This document shows, one piece after another, positions 33,250 to 45,524 of a DNA stretch of 64,000 bases. The number at the start of each line of letters is the position of its first letter. Position 1 is the first letter of the stretch. The notes under the pieces are model-generated. The model worked only from the letters and a program-made list of their open reading frames with translations, was not told the DNA's origin and searched no databases. The stretch spans positions 67,355,646 through 67,419,645 of the forward strand of contig OX104127.1 in assembly GCA_944470555.2 (NCBI GenBank), read 5' to 3'. Source of the stretch: Heterobilharzia americana (lineage: Eukaryota; Platyhelminthes; Trematoda; Strigeidida; Schistosomatidae). Both the position numbers and the translations under genes were made by a program.

Positions 33250-34620
33250 CATGAAGCTTTCATTTTCTTTTAGACAAAACCATCAGCAATAATTTCAATA
33301 TGAAGCGAGCGGACAATATCTCTCTGTGAGTGATTCAGTAGCTTACTCTGATGAACTGGTTTGGGATTGGTTGTTCCATTTGATTGCCGTGTCATTGACC
33401 GCATAGATTTTCTTGTCAAGTGTTTCTTTGCCTGACCTTTGACCTTGTGAGTGCTCATCACTTTCCTTATTGGTTGGTAGATTGGGTCTATGTCTATACA
33501 TCTATTGATTGCTGACTGACCTAAATGCCAAGCTTCTAGGAACTCTTTGATATTCTTTGTGTTTCCTCTCTACTACATTTCCTTTTTTGAAATTTTAATT
33601 CATGCCCATAGTTATCCATGTGCACTGAAATGTCCTGAGTTTTAATAGCCAATTCGTGTTCATGTAAACGAAGGTGAGGGGCATGACCACCTTGTCCAAT
33701 GCAGTGTAGACAATAGTTATCGCGGTTGCCTTTGTAAAGAATAGACGATTTGTCTTCTTCGGCTGTTGCGTCCTTTGGTCTGCACAATAGTGTTTGGAGG
33801 GAATTTGTTGGTTTATGAGCCACACTAATTCCGAGTGGTCTCAGCAATTTTGCAGTGATCTCTTTATATATGGTAAGATGACCCTTTTGTTGATTTGTGT
33901 GAATGACTTTGTGGTTGAGGGTGAACGGAACAGGCATCTTCTGATGAAGTCTCGTGAGTAACTGCTTTTCTTTCAGATAAACATCAAGCAATTTTTTTCA
34001 TTTCACAGTAAAGTTGTTGTGTTGCAGTGGGTTCTCGCTCTTTTGAACAGAGTCTACAAGCAACTAATTTTGTGCGCTGTTGTGTTGTTGCTACCGTAGT
34101 TGAGGATTTGATCCATTTGTGTTGACTTCCTGTACACCTGAGTTTCCAATTTCCCGGCAGTGGAACTACTGACCGAAAAATCCAGGAATGCCAGTTGGTT
34201 ATCCAACTACTTTGCGTTGTGAGTTTGATGTCACTGAAAGCGTTTTTGATCAAGGTGTTAGTAAGACTATTGGTCGTAGAGGCATGTCTCGGTACACCGT
34301 AAAAGGGAGGAAGGATAGGTCCATTCGATTTCATTCGTCTTTTGTCTTACTTTGTTATTTCTCCCGCTTTGACGATCTTGTCCAAGCTTTTAGCAATTTG
34401 GTCATCAAACTTTTGGATAGGTAACGAGATGCAGACATTTTTCTTAGCAACAGAACACTGTGTACTTTTCAATGTTGCATATCTTTTGCACCTGTCGATA
34501 AATCTCAACGGGTATCCATTCTGTGTCAGTGTTGTCGTCAGTAAGTTGGTTACTGCTGAGGCCTAATACTCTCGAATTGTGCGTCTTGTTACGACTAAGA
34601 ATTCCGTGGCGTTCACGGTA
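33250..34620 (-). mobile_element. Penelope-like element lacking its RT core
   Basis: Upstream part (34590-34340): ISLPIQKFDDQIAKSLDKIV, AGEITK, then NGPILPPFYGVPR, the (A)R.YGLPK motif that precedes the RT. It jumps directly to NTLIKNAFSDIKLTT and a frameshifted AFLDF..S and AGKLETQVYRKST-like stretch, so fingers and catalytic palm are missing. Then 33991-33536: LDVYLKEKQLLTRLHQKMP, AKLLRPLGISVAHKPTNSLQ, LCRPKDATAEEDKS, CLHCIGQGGHAPHLRLHEHE (degraded GIY-YIG) and MDNYGHELKF. The tail runs to 33250. Sense to B56, in its intron. Confidence 0.8.
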
Positions 34621-34783
34621 ATAAATCAGGATAAAGGTTACTGCTACGGTTTGGATACTGGATTAGCAAAAATTGATGTCATGCAGTCAATACTTTTACT
34701 AATCAAAACCTCTATGCCACAAATGATTCTGAATTTAAGTATAAACTTTGAAACAAATTTCGTTATTCTTATAATCCACTTAC

Positions 34784-34957
34784 TTGAAAGTGCAAAGATT
34801 CGATGCATTTTGCTAAACGTGGAAATATTTCAGGTACTATTGCTTGGAATTCAATAGGTCCTGTGCATTCGAGACATGCTTCTAATTCATTTAAGAAGAG
34901 CATTTCTTTCACTGAATTTACTCTAGGCCAAAACCGAAGTAGGCCATCATGAATGAT
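34784..34957 (-). CDS. PPP2R5: PP2A B56 regulatory subunit, exon
   Basis: Exon of 174 nt, phase 0 at both ends, acceptor gttttttccag before 34957 and donor gtaagt after 34784. It encodes IIHDGLLRFWPRVNSVKEM, LFLNELEACLECTGPIEF and QAIVPEIFPRLAKCIESLHFQ. The match to B56 (ALLK.WPK..S.KEVMFLNELEEILD...EF..I...LF.QLAKC..S.HFQVAERAL) is unambiguous, and HFQ joins VSERAL in the next exon. This part of the HEAT solenoid helps form the groove that binds LxxIxE substrate motifs in family members. Confidence 0.95.
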
Positions 34958-35699
34958 CTGGAAAAAACAACAGACATTAATATATGCTTCTGTGGCTCTT
35001 TGATTTTAAGGATACTATGTTGTATAAACTATTTCTTCAGAAAAACAGTTCCTTTCTGTAGTAACTCACAATCTGTGGACTTTAAATGAGTTTAAAATAG
35101 AAATTAAAAAAAATTTGAGTTGATCAACAAGAAGTCAGTCGATGGATAAATTCAATATGTGAAGTCATCATCTTAAGTGACAAGCTTCGGCAGTGCATAC
35201 AACGTAAAACATATGATATGATTAAAAAGATTTTATCACAGAAAGGAGAGATGGAATGGCTCCGTCCTAAGTTTCAACAGCTTACTGTATCTAGGCAGCT
35301 TTTAACGAGCAATGGTTAGAGTACTGTTCTACGAAACTAAATAAGTGTATTCGTTTAATGCTTTGGAAGATGATCTATTGACAACTGGGAAATATCTGAA
35401 AGAAAATGAATAAACACAGAGATTCAGTAACAAATATTGTAGGAACGGAAACAGTGACCTGAAGAATATCTTGATTAGCAAGACATCAGTCTTTATACGG
35501 TTTGACTTCAATTTTAGCGTTGTTGCAGAAACAATAAAGAGAAGACTGAGATTTCATACAAGAATTTGTTTCTGAACTTGAAAAGAGCAGGAAAAACAAT
35601 TTTGAACAAGATAATAAGCATTTGTTTATTTTCGGCAATATCTTAGAAACTGCTTACAACGTAGAATTTCAAAACATACACATAGTTGTAAGGGAGAAA
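34958..35699 (-). other. B56 intron DNA, no feature recognised
   Basis: AT-rich intronic DNA without repeats of the known families. Confidence 0.4.
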
Positions 35700-35930
35700 T
35701 TTAGGCACTATGGTTAAGTATAGTTCCATATTAGATTGTTTATTTGATAAAGCACACAGTGATACAGTATAATTTACTGGATGGCATTTTGAGTAGAATA
35801 TAATGTTCATATTCATTGGAATACATAGGTTAGGTTTGGGATGTTCGATAGAAAAAGGGCTGGTGGTCGCTGGTTCGAGTCCGGCTGTGGTCCAGATTTT
35901 CATCTCAACTTCAATCATCACCCAGCTCAA
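35700..35930 (+). repeat. tRNA-related family C copy joined to another repeat
   Basis: The right part (gctggttcgagtccggctgt at about 35871, a good B box, then gattttcatctcaacttcaa and atcacccag) is the family C 3' half. The left part (tagttccatattagattg, agcacacagtgatacag) matches 41507-41560. The tRNA-like A half is absent. Confidence 0.55.
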
Positions 35931-36327
35931 CAAGTTTATTCGTTTGCTTATTGTCTTGAAAGAAATGAAGACAACTACGTAATATCTTGTGTCAGTCATA
36001 ACTGTGATAATTTGTTTGATTTCACTAAGTTTCCTTGAAAGGGGATCTAACACTTTCACTAGCACGATTACGAACCATTTAATAAATATACATGGCTTGA
36101 AATCTTTTAAAATAACCAATAAGCGGAATAACCTAGATCTTTTCAGTTTCTCTGATGGTGTCACAGTCAAAAGGTTGAAACCGAATGTATACGGACTAAA
36201 AATAAGCGGTTGCTAACCTAGTAACTCACTAACAAACCCTTCTCATGTTCGACTGAGTCATCTCGTATTATCTTAATCGTTATTATTGTTGGAAAACTTT
36301 TTAAAATCACAATGAACTTCGTATAGT

Positions 36328-36905
36328 AACGATGGGCAGTGGCTCACAGTGGAATCTAGGTGCGCATTTCGTTCTATTTAGGACTCGTCAGCTGGATGTA
36401 CCTGCCTCCCAGTGAGTGATATTGTTCCCACCAGGATTCGGACTCGGGAGCGTTCGCTTCAAATGCGAGAGTGTTATCCACTACACCACTGGGCTGTGAT
36501 AGCCACTTCTTGTGCGACGGGTATAGTTTTAGTGTTATTGCTTGTATTACACCGTCGTTGATTAGACCGAACTGATCAGTCTCTGTTGGCATATGGGCAT
36601 ATACCCGTTGTACAAGAAGTGGCTATCGTGGTCGGTGCTGTAGTTGGGTAACTCTCCGGCGTTTGAAGCGATCGCTTTCGAGTCCGAGTCCTGGTGGGAA
36701 CAACACTCACTGGGAGGCAGCTGACGAGTCCCAAATAGATCGAAATGGCGTCCTTGATTCCACTGCTAGCCACTGCCCATCATTACTATACATAGTTAAA
36801 GGACAGGCAATATCGAGGCATCCGCACAGGAGCCCATATGCCAACAGAGACTGGTCAATTAGGTCCAATCAACGACGGTGTATTACAAGCAACAAGACTA
36901 ATACA
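36328..36905. repeat. Sm-alpha-like hammerhead repeat, long inverted pair
   Basis: The clearest inverted pair. Minus arm 36328-36600: outer end gatgggcagtggctcacagt, hammerhead, spacer cagtgagtgatattgttccc, B box (ggattcggactcgg, minus), tRNA-like A-box region near 36480, and unit body to ggcatatgggca. Centre at about 36600. Plus arm 36605-36790: body (cttgtacaa..agtggctat), head (gtttgaagcgatcgctttcg, gagtccgagtcctggtgg), hammerhead remnant and end actgcccatcattac. Beyond it, a second body segment (gaggcatccgcacaggagcc and on) extends to 36905. Confidence 0.8.
36349..36406 (-). ncRNA. Hammerhead ribozyme with cleavage-site deletion
   Basis: Minus strand: CTGACGA at 36391-36385, helix II with loop, GAAA just after, then TGCGCACC where intact copies read TGCGCATCC. 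Loss of the U before the cleaved C removes the NUH triplet. Helix I has one mismatch. Likely inactive. Confidence 0.6.
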
Positions 36906-39005
36906 ATAAACTTCATTTTTATTCAGCTTACATAAACTCATTATGATCTAGAGAATTTATTTGTTAATGGTGGCTAAGTTACTAAAATTATTTGCATAGT
37001 CTCCTTTATAAATCCTGTATTATACTTGTTGTCATTCATTGCCGATTTTTTCTCTCACTAAAATGTTCGGATTAACAATACATGAAAATGTTAAATTTTA
37101 TTATATCTTATCGTTTTCACTTTCATTCACATTGTTTCTTATCTTATTATACTTCTATGTGTCCAAACTATCCACCGACAAACTTCTTGGTGATCTACTC
37201 AAAAGTTTCGTTATAATCCAATAGTCAAAGTGTACAGGTTGTACGTATTTACAGGAAGGAGATGACGACATTGTGTTATTCTATTCAATTTGTTGTTGAT
37301 GTTTTGCTGAATGAACACTTTATGTGAAACAATTTAATTGCGAATTATTAATGATAGAAGTATGCTGATATATGGATGATGTACTTTACCTTCACAGTCT
37401 ACAGCAACTTAAAAAATGATATGGATTCAACAACTCTCGTCTGGTTTCGAAATACTTTTGGCAAGACAATAAATAATTTAGTCTATTGGTTTTTTTCTTT
37501 TGTCTAAAGTTAAGAAAAGTTCACTGGAAATTAACCTATCTTTTATCATTCAATAATTGTTGTTTCTCACTGAAAATATACACCTAGACTTTAATTCATA
37601 AGATACCATATGAAAATTCAGATCACTTTGTCGAAATTTCTCTAGAACTAACACTGACGCTCTTATAAACTTCATAGGCATTTAGCTGAAAGTATTTTGT
37701 AGAATCGTTGACATCCAAAAAAGTGATGAAGACGTGAAATGTATAAGATTTAAATATTTATCATAATCAGATAAAAGAACAATGAGAGTTAACCAAATTC
37801 AGGATTATGTTATGAAACAACAACCTGTATGGTATCAACCAACTATTTCCATTCAGTAAAGTAGAAATCGCAGTCAATTAAATTCAGTTTACTTCGTCGA
37901 AGTGAGCTATGAAAAACTCATTGATAAAATATCACACATATATAATGAAGGTTATTTTCTCAAATGTTGTTAATCTTATGGTCATATTCTGCTTTTGCTT
38001 CTTGTAGCTCATCTATCTATCCTAAGCATTCATCAATTAGTCATCCACTCCTGTGGCATTCGCCAGACTCTGTGCATCATAATCAGTTGTGGATGCCAAA
38101 GTTTGAGTTAGTTGTTAGTAAACCGAGATATAATGTAGAGAATACTATTGTGAACCTGAGTGGTCCAGATAAAGAAAGCTACTAACTTTAAGGAGCAAAA
38201 AAATATCTAAACACCACTATCTATACTGGGTAACTTAAGTAATTAGATGTTTGTCTGTTGCCTTCCTTTAACCGATATATAATTTAGTAAGTTCATTCAC
38301 ATATTCTTGAGGAAATAAAACACTGGTTCAAAAGATCAGTGTTATTATACGTTTCTTAGAGTAAAATACAGCGACAAAAGGGAGTAGTGTAATTTATATC
38401 AGAGTTATTAAGTTCGAAAACTACCAAATAAAGATGAACTGTTGGAGGTGTTAAGATTGAGGTGAAAACAGAGATTTCTATCAAAATGTCCACTGTATTC
38501 AGCTGCGAACTATGATAACTATGATCTGGGTGTCTATAATTCAAAACAGGAAATATATGAAATTGCAGAAATTGAAGAGTAGTACAAAAAACCAAGAACA
38601 CGGATAACTGTGAAGCCAGTAACAGGATGCGAAAATGAATAATCGGAATTGAAAGGAATACTGAATGTAGATTGAGCTTTTTTTTGACAAGAATATACTA
38701 TATCCTATTTCAAATGAACTTTCAGATAAAACAAGAGATGATTCAATGATGAAATTTTTATTTCTCGATGATATCATTTTCTAAAGCTGTACAATCGTAT
38801 TTATGTATATATCATAAGCATATAACAGTCTATTATGAAACAATAGTGTATAACTGCATCACTAGGCTACTGTTAAAAAACCAGAATCAAGAATGGAACG
38901 TAGTTGCATGATAATCTTTTAGATAATAGAGATAACGAGGAGGGCATGGAGTTAGACAAGGTGAAAATTGTTGATAGATGAGAAATATGAATATTCAGTG
39001 TCCAC
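36906..39005 (-). other. B56 intron DNA, no feature recognised
   Basis: Long AT-rich stretch with only short open frames (37039-37224 plus, 38185-37964 region, 38777-38356 minus), none with a domain. No repeat family of this window was seen. Confidence 0.4.

Positions 39006-39008
<3 letters not shown>

Positions 39009-39070
<62 letters not shown>
39009..39070. repeat. (AT)n microsatellite
   Basis: About 30 AT units with one interruption (tac at 39039-39041). It borders the 5' end of the RTE copy. Confidence 0.9.
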
Positions 39071-39071
<1 letters not shown>

Positions 39072-39074
39072 CAT

Positions 39075-40862
39075 GGTCTCTCGAAGAATGGTGACCTAGG
39101 TGTTTGCAAGAACTGGAGCGGAATCACACTCCTGTCCACCCAGCTCTTGAATCGACCATCACACCACCACCTGCACTTCGTCCAGAAATACCACCTGCAG
39201 CCCAGCCACAGAACTACAAGTGAACATAAATCCTCCAACAAAAGCGGAAGTCCTGAACGCCATAAAGCTACTGAAATGCGGGAAAGCAGCAGGACCAGAT
39301 GGGTCCCGTCAGAAGCACTGAAAACAGACGCAGAGACAATAGCGGCGGACATCCTCACACCACTAGTGCAGAAGGTGTGGAAGGAAGAGAAGGAACCTGA
39401 CCATTGATTGGAAGAAGGGTTACCTTGTCAAACTCCCAAAGAAGGGAGACCTCAGTGTCTGCAAGAACTGGCGCGGGATCACGCTCCACTCCTGTCCACC
39501 CAAAGCGAGCACAATATTAAGCCGCATCATGCTGGAGAGACTAAAGGATGCACTGGATTCAAAACTACGACCCGAACAGGCTGGCTGGCTGGCTGGCTGG
39601 ATTCAGGAAGTACAAATCATATGCGGACCAAATTGCAATGCCACACTGCGCATCATCATAGAACAGAGTATAGAATGGCAGTCAACTCTACACCTCAACT
39701 TTATCGACTTTGAGAAGCCTTTGACAGCGTCGACCGAGAGGTAATTTGGAAACTGCTTCATTACTACGGAGTACCGCAAACCTTTACCAGCCTCATTCAA
39801 CAACTATATGAAGATGCCACATGCCAGCCAAGTAATTCACAATGGGAAGCTCAGTGATGTTTTGAAGTGAAGACAGGAGTGAAACAAGGTTGCCCACAAT
39901 CAACCACGATATTCCTGATTGTGGTCAACTGGACTGGATCATGCAGCAGACAACTGTGTGGAGCGAGAAGAGGGGATACGCTGGCTGGACTGCGGAAAAG
40001 AACCTAGAAGACTTGGATTTCGCCAATGACTTGTGTCTGACGTCGCACAAACTTGAAGATCTACAGGCGAAAACTAACAAGTTGACAGAAGAGGCAGGGC
40101 AGCGAAGGAAGACGGGACTTCAAGTGAACGTGGAGAAGACAGAGGTGATGAAGATACCCAACCACTACCAACAACAACAGCAAACTCCAATCACCATGAA
40201 CGGAAGAAACTTAAAGGAAGTAGCCTCCTTCACCTATCTAGGAAGCACTGTTTCAACTACAGACGGTGGCACAGACGAGGATGTCAAAGTCAGAATCGGA
40301 AAAGCAAGACAGGCCTTCCTGCATTAACCTGAAACCAGTGTGGAGATCTTCTGCACTCCACTCAGCATGTGGAACAACATCCGGATTTTCAACACCAACC
40401 CAGTCAAGTCATACTTCTGTATGGTTCAGAGACTTGGGCGTTACGAAAGGGATTTCCAATAAACTACAGACATTCATCAACAACTGCTTACGCTGGCTCG
40501 CTACTGAAGCTCAGATGGATGGCCAGAAAGAATAAGCAACAAGGAGCTCTGGCTGGTGACGAACCAACCAAGAACCTATCACCCAACAAATATGCACTGG
40601 AAGGAAGTGGAGATGGATTGGGCATACACTGAAAAGGCCGACTGGGGATATCACGCGCCAGGGCAGGGTGTCAAGTGGAACCCAGACGGTAAACGATGAG
40701 TTGGGCGTCCGAGGTGAGGGTGACATGGAGAGATCGTGCGAGGAGGAAATGAGAGCTTGTGGGCAGTCGTGGAGCCAGGTTTGCAGAGAAGAGATTGCAC
40801 TGGAGACGTGCTACTGAAGCCCTATGTTCCACTGGGAACCCAAGGGACAAATAATAATAATA
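39075..40862 (+). mobile_element. RTE-clade LINE, linker to C-terminus, most complete copy
   Basis: Readable in order across frameshifts: NPPTKAEVLNAIKLLKCGKA and AGPDG (39230-39305), LPKKGDLSVCKNWRGITL (39427-39484), LERLKDALDSKLRPEQAGW with a TGGC expansion (39531-39600), DQIATLRIIIEQSIEW, FIDFEKPL and SVDRE-like (39630-39745). Then KQGCPQ-like, LEDLDFANDLCLTSHKLEDL (FADD-type box, here FAND, 40010-40070), GLQVNVEKTEVMKI, ITMNGRNLKEVASFTYLGST and KVRIGKARQAF. The C-terminus has QQGALAGDEPTKNL and GRP remnants, with a (TAA)n tail at 40848-40870. Mid-element repeats (39080-39130 echo 39440-39500) suggest an internal rearrangement at the 5' end. Dead. Confidence 0.85.
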
Positions 40863-41208
40863 ATAATAATCCTGAATGGTTGCTGAGGGGGAATGTAAAT
40901 CATGTATTATTTCAGTTCTTGAAGATTTGGTCAAATGGAATATTTCAAATGGAGTACGCCTTTGACAGTTGTGCACATCGCAAGCACTTACAGCTAATCT
41001 ATTGAAACCTGATCTCTGCGTGCAAAAGAAGTATGTTCAATCTCTTATCCTACCATGATCTTTACACTTTCACATTTATCGATTTCATTACAATTAGTTA
41101 GTTTATTTTTTTACCTTCAATTTGACCTTTGTCTCATTCTTCGCCTTCTTTACATCAAGTGGACAATCAATTTTAGTGATTATTCTAGGAATGGAAGTAA
41201 TAACTTAC

Positions 41209-41371
41209 CACTGTGAATAAACTGGAGTCTTTCTTAATAAATTCTGTTGTACAATAGGTTAATTGGGCGTTAAAATGACTCATTGTTGGTGATTTATGCA
41301 AAGGAAGGAGTACTCTTCGTAGAAATTGTTTATGTTCGTCTTTCAGTGGTGTTTGAAACCCGTTGATTATA
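41209..41371 (-). CDS. PPP2R5: PP2A B56 regulatory subunit, exon
   Basis: Exon of 163 nt, acceptor ctaattacag before 41371 and donor gtaagt after 41209. Its first base completes Ser from the exon at 50562 (GS-IINGF). It encodes [37 protein letters not shown] and [18 protein letters not shown]56 members read (GSI)INGFA.PLK.EHK.FL..VLLPLHK......Y..QL.YC...F..KD..L, so the identification is certain at family level. Ends in phase 0 and joins 34957. Confidence 0.95.
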
Positions 41372-41499
41372 CTGTAATTAGATGAATAGATGGAGAATAA
41401 CAAAAGTTTATTCAAGTATGTGGTGTGTGATGTTCGTATATGGAGTTTATTAATCCTAAAGTTCACTTTTATTTCAAAGTAGTTAAAATTTTAGGAACA

Positions 41500-41760
41500 T
41501 AAGAAGATTCTAGGTTCCATATTGGATTAGTCTATTTGATGAAGCACACAGTGACGCAATCTTCTTCACCGGGTAATTTTTCGAAGACAATTTATTGTTA
41601 ACATTCATATCAAAGTCTCAAACTAATCGGCACATCAACCAGCATCATTTCAAGTTGCTACACTTCACAGTAATATACAACGGAGTGGATATTAAACGAA
41701 TGACACCACAGTAGACAAAAGCTAATGAAAAAAGAAAGAAAATAAACAGATAGAGGTTCA
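41500..41760 (+). repeat. Two adjacent repeat fragments
   Basis: 41505-41590 matches 35710-35800 (ttccatattggattagtcta, gcacacagtgacgcaatc). 41640-41740 matches the left part of family A (caagttgctacacttcacag, gtagacaaaagctaatg). Both decayed. Confidence 0.4.
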
Positions 41761-42735
41761 CGGAAGTATTCAAGATTTTCGAGATGAAAGAGACCGTTGA
41801 ATAAAGAGGTCCTTGATTTCAAAGGGTAAAATATTGTTCAGTTGTGCATTTGAAAAATTGCAAAAGTATTGTCAACTCTCAAGATGATGCTAGCTCAAGA
41901 ATTAAGCCATTTTCCGTTAACCTTAGGATAATTTTCAAAAAATTAGAGTGAAACGGTGAATATAGTTTATTCACTGACTTAAACTGACCATTTGTCTAAC
42001 CATTAGCAGTCCACGTTTGTTAAGGCCTGTTGGATCTCAACACCTTCGTCTGAACTACACAAGACGCTGAAGCGCACGCCACTCTATCTGAAAAAACGAT
42101 GTAAAGCAAGTCTATCAGGTGAGAGTTGATCAAGAAAATTCTTACTGGTCCAAAAGGGTGGTTAGTGGTAAAACAAAAGAGACAAAAAGGACAAGTTTGA
42201 TGTATACACAAAGTCATATATCCTAGTTTTTTTTAAAACAGTCAATGTAATACAACTCGTCCTGATACAAGTATTTTTATGAGGCTGTTAGCGATACTTA
42301 TTGTGTGACAGTTTATGGTACTACCGGTTGTTAAGACTGAGTTAGTTGAGGTAGGTATGAATCTTATAACCGCTAGCTGAAAGTCAGCTGTGTAACCGAA
42401 TGAATTTAATCCAAGTGCTTCGAAAACAAAGTTCAGTGAAAAAAAAACGAATGAACCACTTCTGAAGACAATTTAGCCGCCTTTTACATGTTTATCAAGC
42501 ATTAATCTCAATAGGTTTTATGAAATGGATTGGACAGTAAGATTTTATATCCGACAAAAATAAATGAAGAAAAAAATAAGTAGATAAACAAGTAAAATGA
42601 AAAGAGTAGAAAAAGCAGAAGTGAAGACCATATGTCCAGGCTAAGATAAAGGGTGTTATGGCGTGTTTCCTCTGAATACATAATTGAGACCTGAAGCTGT
42701 GAGTTACCACGGCTTTAGGTATAAATAAGTGTTTC
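41761..42735 (-). other. B56 intron DNA, no feature recognised
   Basis: AT-rich, with a possible tRNA-like scrap near 42310-42400 (gactgagttagttgaggtag) and otherwise nothing supported. Confidence 0.35.
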
Positions 42736-42739
42736 ATCC

Positions 42740-43850
42740 TCACTCCTGTTGTCCAGTTTGCTCGAACTTCGATGAGATTTTCAGAGAAGTCAGATATCCA
42801 GGGTCTACCAACTGTCCAACGAGGTAGCTGAAGATGGTTCTCTGCTCACCCTTTGGCAATCAGCTAGGGGTAATGTTCGTCTGAGCGTTTTTCAAACGAA
42901 TGCTCAGTACGGCCAACATACTCAGCTCTACAGGAGAAAGGGAACTTTTAAATGCACATTGATGGGGACCAATGCCTCAGTTTGTCCTTCATGCACTAAC
43001 AAATCAGCTGTTGACACAAGAAGATAGTATGGAGGTTTGTAGTGAAGAGTGTGCTACTGAGGGACTTTGATGAATGTTTACGAAGGATGTCTAAGACGAT
43101 ATCACCTTTGAATACGAAGTTCACTGAAAGTATTTTCTTCGGAGCAGACCGGATCTGTTCCACAGTCTTTTTTTCTATAAATCTGAGCTGACCGTTCTGT
43201 AAATATTTTTCTGGAAGGGTTTCTAATTACTGAATAAGTACATCAGCAGTGCATGTCATACTTATTCTTGATGACAGCGAGCGTATAAGATGATTGTGCT
43301 CAATCACTTTGTTACCTTACCGCTAAAATCGGGCCTCTTTATTTCTTAACTCTCAAAGACTCATTACGTGATTCGAAATTAGTTAATCTACTCAAAATAA
43401 AAGGACGACGTAATGGAGTTTCATCATCAGGTAGACAGAATTTAGTTTCTTTGATGCCTTTATCAAAAGTATAAAGATAACAAAGATGATTTTTTCAGCG
43501 TTGAAACTCAAGTTTATGCGTCAAAGCTGACAGTTTCAGATTGTTATGCTCATTTACTTTTCTGTTGTGATTCTTTGTATCGGGATAATGATTTCCTTTG
43601 ACAATTTCATGAATTGTCGTGACGTCATCGAGCACAGAGGTTACAAGTGGTATGTGTGATACTCATTTTCATTGTCACTTGTTATAGCAGAATTAAATAC
43701 ATTAGTCACAGAATAGAGGATTTCTGATATCTTTGACTGAAGCATTGTTAAAGGAAAACTCGAATCTTCGAGAAGGCATTATTTTCCTGAGAGCTATTCT
43801 CCGGGGATCGACTGAAGTTTTTTTAGTGATAGAGTTAGTTTCCTGACAGC
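42740..43850 (-). mobile_element. Penelope-like element, C-terminal half, distinct lineage
   Basis: On the minus strand frames give LPEKYLQNGQLRFIEKK and KKILSVNFVFKGDIVLDIL (the K.....FKGD block before GIY-YIG), KHSSKSLSSTLFTTNLHTIF, then AEYVGRTEHSFEKRSDEHYP, the YVGRT form of the GIY-YIG core at about 42920-42865. A GHxxD-type continuation follows near 42800. Upstream RT traces reach about 43850. Several stops. The YVGRT core separates this lineage from the YIGQ ones. Confidence 0.7.
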
Positions 43851-44019
43851 TCAAAATTTAAGCCCAGACTTTTCAAATTGATCTAGCACTTAATATTTTA
43901 ACTAAGTTTATCGTGATCAATCAGTCGCAGTATGCAGTAAAAATGAAGTAACTGAACGACTATGAAGACGATGAAAGAAGCTAGTGTTTTACATGATAAA
44001 CATAAGGCGATGCATTGCG

Positions 44020-44335
44020 TTCATCTTAGTGACTGACAGTAGAATCCCTTATATGCGCTCCTTCCTATTTGTGACTCAAGGAGGTACCTAGTGGGTGATA
44101 TTGTCTCCATTGAGACTCGAACCCAGTACCCATTTCTTCAAACGCTAAAGCATTATTCACTAGGCCACTAGAGCAACAGATATTGGTTGATGGTTTGATA
44201 CTTTTAACTTCCCGCGCTAAACAGAGTCGAATGGCTCGACTTCAATCACTGATATGCAAGTACATTCAGATAACGAGCCACAAATAGGATGAAACAAACC
44301 TCGTGATTTCCACTGCTAGTTACTAAGATGAATGT
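44020..44335. repeat. Sm-alpha-like hammerhead repeat, decayed inverted pair
   Basis: Left minus arm: ttcatcttagtgactgacag, agtagaatcccttatatgcg, then body with B box (gagactcgaacccagtaccc, minus) and A-box region to about 44180. Right plus arm: cattcagataacgagccaca, gatgaaacaaacctc, ending tgctagttactaagatgaa. The outer ends ttcatcttagt are again inverted copies. Both hammerheads have lost key residues (right arm has ATAACGA for CTGANGA). Confidence 0.65.
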
Positions 44336-44359
44336 AACACTAGGAATTTCTGACAATAC

Positions 44360-45427
44360 TGAGACAAACTCGTCGGACGAGAAGTAATTTGGCAGTTGAT
44401 TCAAAACTACGGAGCGGCACAAATATTTATCAACGTCGTTCAACAGCATTTATATCCTACGTATTGCTACATACCAGCCAAGTGATACCATTGAAGTGAA
44501 GAGAGGAGTAAGACAAAACAAGGTTGTCTACTATCACCAATGGTCTTCCTGATTGTGGTCTACTCGACTCGACTCGACTCTACTAGACTGGAGTAGAGTG
44601 AAGTGGACTGGACTGGACTGAACTGGATCATGCGACAGGCAACTGTGAGGAGCTGTGAGAAGATGGGCACTCGCTGTGTTGACCGATGAAAAGACCTCAG
44701 AAGAGGATTTGCATTTCGCCGATGATGATGATGAATTATGTCTAGTGTCTTGTGGCACAGATTCGAAGATGTACAGGTGAAAAACGAACAAGTTGGCAGA
44801 GGAGGCGAGGTGAGGCGAGGCGAGGCAGTGAAGCGAGATGCGACTTCAAGTGGATGCAGAGAAGACAGAGGTGATGAATATACCCAGCCACTACCACCAC
44901 CACCACCTACAACAACAACAAAACAACAAGCACCAATAACCATGAACGGGAGAAATCTGAAGGAAGTAGTCTCTTCCACCTACCTAGCCTAGACAAGGCA
45001 GCATCGTATCAACTACTGGCGACCGCGGCGGCTGTAGCGGGGGCACAGATGACGATGTCAATGTCAGGATCGGAAAGACATCGAGACAGGCCTTTCTGCA
45101 TTAACCTGAAATCAGTGTGGAGATCTACTGTGCTGCACTGCACTGCACAGCACAGCACTCAGCATAAAGCGTGAACAAGATCCGGATTTTCAACACCAAC
45201 TCAGTCAAGTAGGGTAGTGCTTCTATGTGATGGTTGAGGAACTTGATGGTGCGTCACGAAAGCATTTCCAACAAACTAGAGACATTCATCAACAGCTGCC
45301 ACCTACGCTCACTCAATACTGATATTGGAGATCAGATAGATGGTGAGGACGATAAGAATAAGCAACAAGGAACTGTGGCTGGCTGTCTGGCTGGCTGTCT
45401 GGCTGGCTGTCTGGCTGCTGTCTGGCT

Positions 45428-45524
<97 letters not shown>

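Noticed and set aside
37964..38185. Plus frame with a signal-peptide-like start (MLLILWSYSAFASCSSS)
   Set aside because: Short, no further domain, no repeat or gene context; similar hydrophobic starts arise often in AT-rich introns.
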